DNA of 39,593 nt from assembly GCF_005116735.1 (NCBI RefSeq), contig NZ_SWDB01000026.1, positions 1 to 39,593 of the forward strand, read 5' to 3'. The notes under the pieces were generated by a model. It made no database searches and had not been told where the DNA came from. It was given only the letters and a program-made list of their open reading frames with translations. Origin of the DNA: Thalassotalea mangrovi. GTDB lineage: Bacteria; Pseudomonadota; Gammaproteobacteria; Enterobacterales; Alteromonadaceae. A program made the translations under genes and the position numbers. Each line of letters begins with the position of its first letter. Positions within the stretch are counted from its first letter, which is position 1. Shown here piece by piece: positions 37,049 through 39,593 of the stretch.

Positions 37049-37531
37049 ATGTCAGCAATTTACGATTACTCGGTTACCAATAATAAAGGGGAAACCGTGC
37101 CTATGCTTAACTATCAGAATAAGGTCTTACTGATTGTTAATACTGCCAGTGCCTGTGGCTTTACCCCGCAGTACGCAGGTTTGCAGGATCTCTACGAAAA
37201 ATATAAAGACAAAGGCTTTGAAGTGTTGGCATTTCCCTGTAATCAGTTTGGTAAACAAGAATCCGGCACGGACGAAGAAATTAAAGGCTTTTGTGATTTA
37301 AATTTTAATATCAGTTTTGATTTATTTTCCAAAATCGATGTTAACGGCGATAATGCCGATCCGTTATTCACCTACATGAAAAACGAAGCCAAAGGCCTGT
37401 TAGGTTCTAAACGAATCAAATGGAATTTTACTAAGTTTCTGATTAATAAAGACGGTAAGGTACTTAAGCGTTATAGCAGCATGGTGAAGCCAGAACAAAT
37501 TGAAGGCGATATCAAAAACGCATTAGCCTGA
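37049..37531 (+). CDS. Glutathione peroxidase-family thiol peroxidase
   Basis: A 160-residue peroxidase that reduces hydrogen and organic peroxides. The catalytic tetrad is visible: peroxidatic Cys C36 (NTASACGFT, a Cys rather than selenocysteine), Q in AFPCNQFG, and W125-N126 in KWNFTKF. A second Cys at 82 (GFCDLNF) is a candidate resolving Cys, so it may use thioredoxin instead of glutathione, as BtuE-type enzymes do. No signal peptide is present. AAGGA lies about 6 nt before the ATG. It is a single gene with a strong terminator. Confidence 0.94.
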   Translation: MSAIYDYSVTNNKGETVPMLNYQNKVLLIVNTASACGFTPQYAGLQDLYEKYKDKGFEVLAFPCNQFGKQESGTDEEIKGFCDLNFNISFDLFSKIDVNGDNADPLFTYMKNEAKGLLGSKRIKWNFTKFLINKDGKVLKRYSSMVKPEQIEGDIKNALA

Positions 37532-37545
37532 TGCAGCCAATAAAC

Positions 37546-37574
37546 AAAGGGGAGCAACTGTCGCTCCCCTTTTT
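37546..37574 (+). terminator. Intrinsic terminator of the glutathione peroxidase gene
   Basis: Perfect 10-bp stem AAAGGGGAGC/GCTCCCCTTT, loop AACTGTC, with a T tail. Confidence 0.93.
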
Positions 37575-37964
37575 GATGTTTGCCTGAGATTTCCAGTCGT
37601 AGCTGGAAATGACGAAGACCTTAATCCGGCTAACTCTTTTAGGTTTCTACAGGTGTCGAAAGCTGACTAAAGGTGACAACGAGAAGCTTTTAGATTAGGT
37701 TTCAGATGTCAAAAGGCTCCCTGAACCCAGGCTACCCGAAGCCAATGTTTTTCATTGGCGTACCCGGAATAAAACCTGTGGTTTTATGTACACGCTCCCC
37801 CAAAACAGTTAGCTAGTTGCTAGGCGCAATCTTCGATTGCATGCTAGGAGTGATAACGTGCCAGGAGCTGACTTGTCAGCGTGCTTGTCGCTTAACGTTA
37901 AGGCCATTCGCCATCCGAGACCTGAAACCTGAAACCTGCGCCCTTTTTAAATTGTAATAACAAT
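37575..37964. other. Hairpin-rich intergenic region
   Basis: About 390 bases without a credible gene but with seven short perfect inverted repeats: ATTTCCAG/CTGGAAAT (37589-37610), GCCAATG/CATTGGC (37741-37759), ATAAAACC/GGTTTTAT (37769-37787), GCAATC/GATTGC (37826-37840), GCTGAC/GTCAGC (37867-37880), CTTAACGTTAAG (37891-37902) and TTTAAATTGT/ACAATTTAAA (37946-37969, overlapping the lysC stop). A direct repeat ACCTGAAACCTGAAACCTG lies at 37920-37938. It looks like a mosaic of REP-like repeats. I cannot assign a function. Confidence 0.6.
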
Positions 37965-39305
37965 TTAAACAAACAAGTTATCGTGCAACGTCTGAACCAC
38001 GTGCTCTCCTTCATGCTCAGGCACCAGGAAACAAAGGTTATTATCACTGGCGCCATGACAAATCATTCGTACATTGGCTTGAGGGATGGTATCGAATACC
38101 TGAGTACCAACCCCCTGGCTGCGCAACAGGCCGTTGCCGATTACTGCGATCAGGGATAGGTTATTTTCCACCCGTACATCACACAGTTGTTCCAGTTCTT
38201 CCACCACTTTCTGAGTAATACCTGCCTGAGTGGAACCCGGAGGATTATCAAACGTTAACGCGACACTGATTTCCGAGGTAGTGATCAAATCAACACTAAG
38301 CTCGTGGCTGGCGAGAATCGCAAACACCTTAGCCAGGAAACCACTGGCATGTAACATTGCCGGGCTTTTCACTGTCACTAGCGTTTGTTGCCGACGCAAC
38401 GCAATTGAGCGATAAGTTGGCTTTGAAGAGACCGTTTCCATGATCCGGGTACCACCGGCCTGAGGTTCCCGACTAGAACCGACAAACACCGGAATCGAGC
38501 TACGAATCGCCGGGATCAAAGTCGCTGGATGGAGGATCTTGGCACCGAATGTTGCCATCTCTGCCGCTTCACCAAAGCTTATCTCGTCAATAGCACGGGC
38601 ACTCTTGGCGATACGGGGATCGGTTGTGAATATACCGACTACATCGGTCCAAATCTGCAGGTCATCGGCATTGATGGCTTCAGCAATTAACGCAGCACTA
38701 TAATCTGAGCCACCGCGGCCCAGTGTCGTCGTATTACCCATGCTGTCGCGGCCGATAAAACCCTGGGTGACCGTCACCACATCCTGTAATTGCGGGGTCA
38801 ATAATTGTTGGCAGTTCACCGCCAACGCCTGAGTGTCAACAACGGCTTTACCATACAGGCTATTGGTAGTCATCACATTACCGATGTCAAAATATGCACC
38901 CTGGCATTCTATTTGGCGCAATACCCGGGCAAACAGGCGTGAACTCATTTGCTCACCGCAAGATAAAATCGCATCGGCAGTTTTTGCCGTTTGCAGGGTA
39001 TTTTGTTCAGTTACCAGTTGTGCTAATTGCTCAATAATGGCATCGATTTCAACATTGGCTTCATCTTTATCAGGCAGGCAGTCACTAATGGCATACTGGA
39101 TATTGGCAATTTTACCAAGAATAGATTGTTGTTCAGGCACAGGTAAAATTTGTTGCGACAACGTTACCAGATGATTGGTAACGCCGGCGCTTGCCGACAC
39201 TACTACAACACGAATATCAGCGCGATCTTTGACGATGTTAGCGCAGCGCACCATAGCGTCAAAGTCAGCGACACTGGTACCACCAAACTTGGCAACCGTT
39301 AACAT
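37965..39305 (-). CDS. lysC: Lysine-sensitive aspartokinase III
   Basis: Phosphorylates aspartate, the first step to lysine, threonine and methionine. The 446 residues (E. coli LysC 449) begin with the kinase motif VAKFGGTSVADF and continue with TLGRGGSDYSAALIAEA and WTDVVGIFTTDPR. Two C-terminal ACT domains follow. The first carries the segment MLHASGFLAKVF ... SVDLITTSEISVALTF, very close to the lysine-binding region of E. coli AKIII. It is monofunctional, with no homoserine dehydrogenase fused. The ATG has GGAGG 9 nt upstream, but that site lies inside a stable hairpin (39314-39333). Upstream is a probable riboswitch remnant and then a MITE copy. Confidence 0.96.
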   Translation of the reverse strand: MLTVAKFGGTSVADFDAMVRCANIVKDRADIRVVVVSASAGVTNHLVTLSQQILPVPEQQSILGKIANIQYAISDCLPDKDEANVEIDAIIEQLAQLVTEQNTLQTAKTADAILSCGEQMSSRLFARVLRQIECQGAYFDIGNVMTTNSLYGKAVVDTQALAVNCQQLLTPQLQDVVTVTQGFIGRDSMGNTTTLGRGGSDYSAALIAEAINADDLQIWTDVVGIFTTDPRIAKSARAIDEISFGEAAEMATFGAKILHPATLIPAIRSSIPVFVGSSREPQAGGTRIMETVSSKPTYRSIALRRQQTLVTVKSPAMLHASGFLAKVFAILASHELSVDLITTSEISVALTFDNPPGSTQAGITQKVVEELEQLCDVRVENNLSLIAVIGNGLLRSQGVGTQVFDTIPQANVRMICHGASDNNLCFLVPEHEGEHVVQTLHDNLFV

Positions 39306-39373
39306 GACAAAAAGCCTCCATAATTATGGTGGCAAATTGAATGTGGCGATGCCACGACTTGAAGTTTGTTCAC
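39299..39373 (-). CDS. Possible 24-codon upstream ORF overlapping the lysC start
   Basis: GTG at 39373 has GGGAG 7 nt upstream, a good ribosome binding site. The frame (starting M-N-K-L-Q-V-V-A) ends at TAA 39301-39299, so it covers the lysC ATG. It contains only one Lys codon, so it is not a classical lysine attenuator peptide. Its codons run through the hairpin that holds the lysC ribosome binding site, so its translation would open that hairpin. Whether it is translated is inference. Confidence 0.35.
   Translation of the reverse strand: MNKLQVVASPHSICHHNYGGFLSC
39309..39355 (-). promoter_or_regulatory. lysC leader: terminator-like hairpin holding the ribosome binding site, with alternative pairing
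   Basis: Minus-strand hairpin B (39333-39314) pairs GCC-A-CCATAA with TTATGG-A-GGC and is followed by five T, like an intrinsic terminator. Its 3' arm contains the lysC GGAGG. Just upstream, hairpin A is GTGGC-ATC-GCCAC (39355-39343). The GTGGC of A can pair instead with the GCCAC of B's 5' arm, which would free GGAGG. This is the layout of an expression platform. Confidence 0.6.
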
Positions 39374-39458
39374 GGAAATTCTCCCTAAATAGCTAATACA
39401 GCAAGGGAGAGCATGACTGAGTAGAAAAAACGAATAACGAAAATGAGTTTATCTTTCA

Positions 39459-39506
39459 GCCAGAAGCTCTCCACCACAATGGTGACAGTTGCAAGGATTC
39501 AACCTT
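39459..39506 (-). promoter_or_regulatory. Truncated lysine riboswitch: 3' part of the aptamer and start of the platform
   Basis: Read on minus from 39506: AAGG-TTGAAT-CCTT (a P5-like hairpin), GCAAC, TGTCACCA, a CACCA/TGGTG hairpin (39484-39472), then GAGAGCTTCTGGCTG. E. coli lysC has, as I recall, the same order at the end of its lysine riboswitch: a P5 hairpin with TGAAT loop, then TTGTCACCA, then GTGGTGGAG..CTTCTGG. The position in front of lysC fits. Everything 5' of P5 is missing, and the MITE-like repeat begins at the next base. Confidence 0.6.
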
Positions 39507-39593
39507 ATACCAATCACATTAAGTTTGTGCACAACTCAGAGTTAGGGCAGAGGTTCATTTGCAACATAGATTTCATTGATATAGTCATTCTAT
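39507..39593. mobile_element. Second copy of the MITE-like element (left 87 bp; continues past the window)
   Basis: Matches 35491-35577 with four differences in 87 bp, starting at the same terminal base (ATACCAATCACATTAA) and in the same orientation. The right end is outside the window. Both copies are preceded by CTT. Confidence 0.85.

Noticed and set aside
39175-39396. 73-codon plus-strand frame over the lysC start and leader
   Set aside because: Antisense to the conserved kinase N-terminus and leader hairpins; no family resemblance.
39299-39420. Classical lysine-peptide attenuator for lysC
   Set aside because: The leader ORF contains only one Lys codon and no run of Lys, Thr or Met codons, so stalling on lysine shortage is not supported.

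Overview
The window looks like a chromosomal segment of a marine gammaproteobacterium of the Alteromonadales, most like Colwelliaceae (Colwellia/Thalassotalea type). The reasons are a base composition that looks moderately AT-rich by eye, gene orders such as uvrY-uvrC-pgsA, rlmKL-glutaredoxin-uup and recC-recB-recD, families common in that order (DUF3466, DUF3718, DUF2982), and a dispersed repeat whose ends read ATACCAATCACATTAA. The genus is an inference from style, not from a search. Almost all genes are housekeeping genes. I see no phage, transposase, CRISPR array or recognisable defence island.

Layout. 1-3.6 kb (minus strand): a small putative ribbon-helix-helix gene, then uvrY, uvrC and pgsA. 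3.7-4.4 kb: fabA (plus) behind two FabR-like operators. 4.4-10.6 kb (minus): a tight operon rlmKL, glutaredoxin-like, uup, DUF3466. 10.7-11.6 kb: a stable-RNA promoter driving four initiator tRNA-Met genes mixed with decayed tRNA 3' ends. 11.7-13.9 kb: DUF1653, acylphosphatase, rlmI, PilZ. 13.9-19.6 kb (minus): hrpA, a CBS-pair protein and an exported isoaspartyl peptidase. 20.0-22.6 kb: a secreted DUF3718 protein convergent with a CadC-like membrane regulator. 22.8-31.9 kb (minus): recC, recB and recD with no ptrA. 32.1-37.5 kb: DUF4870, DUF2982, sbcB (exonuclease I), a DsbA-like protein, a MITE-like element, a beta-hydroxyacid dehydrogenase and glutathione peroxidase. 37.6-39.6 kb: a hairpin-rich intergenic region, then lysC (minus) and its leader.

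Themes. DNA repair and recombination are well represented (UvrC, RecBCD, ExoI). So are rRNA modification and translation (RlmKL, RlmI, HrpA, Uup, tRNA-fMet), lipid synthesis (PgsA, FabA) and redox functions (Grx, Gpx, DsbA-like).

The most notable observation is at the right end. The lysC leader keeps what looks like the last part of a lysine riboswitch aptamer (P5 hairpin plus the conserved 3' UGUCA segment). The rest is cut off exactly where a second copy of the MITE-like repeat begins. Downstream, a terminator-like hairpin contains the lysC ribosome binding site and has a possible alternative pairing partner. This suggests that lysine control of lysC has been severed or rewired by a mobile repeat. 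The upstream half of the aptamer, if it still exists, lies beyond the window.
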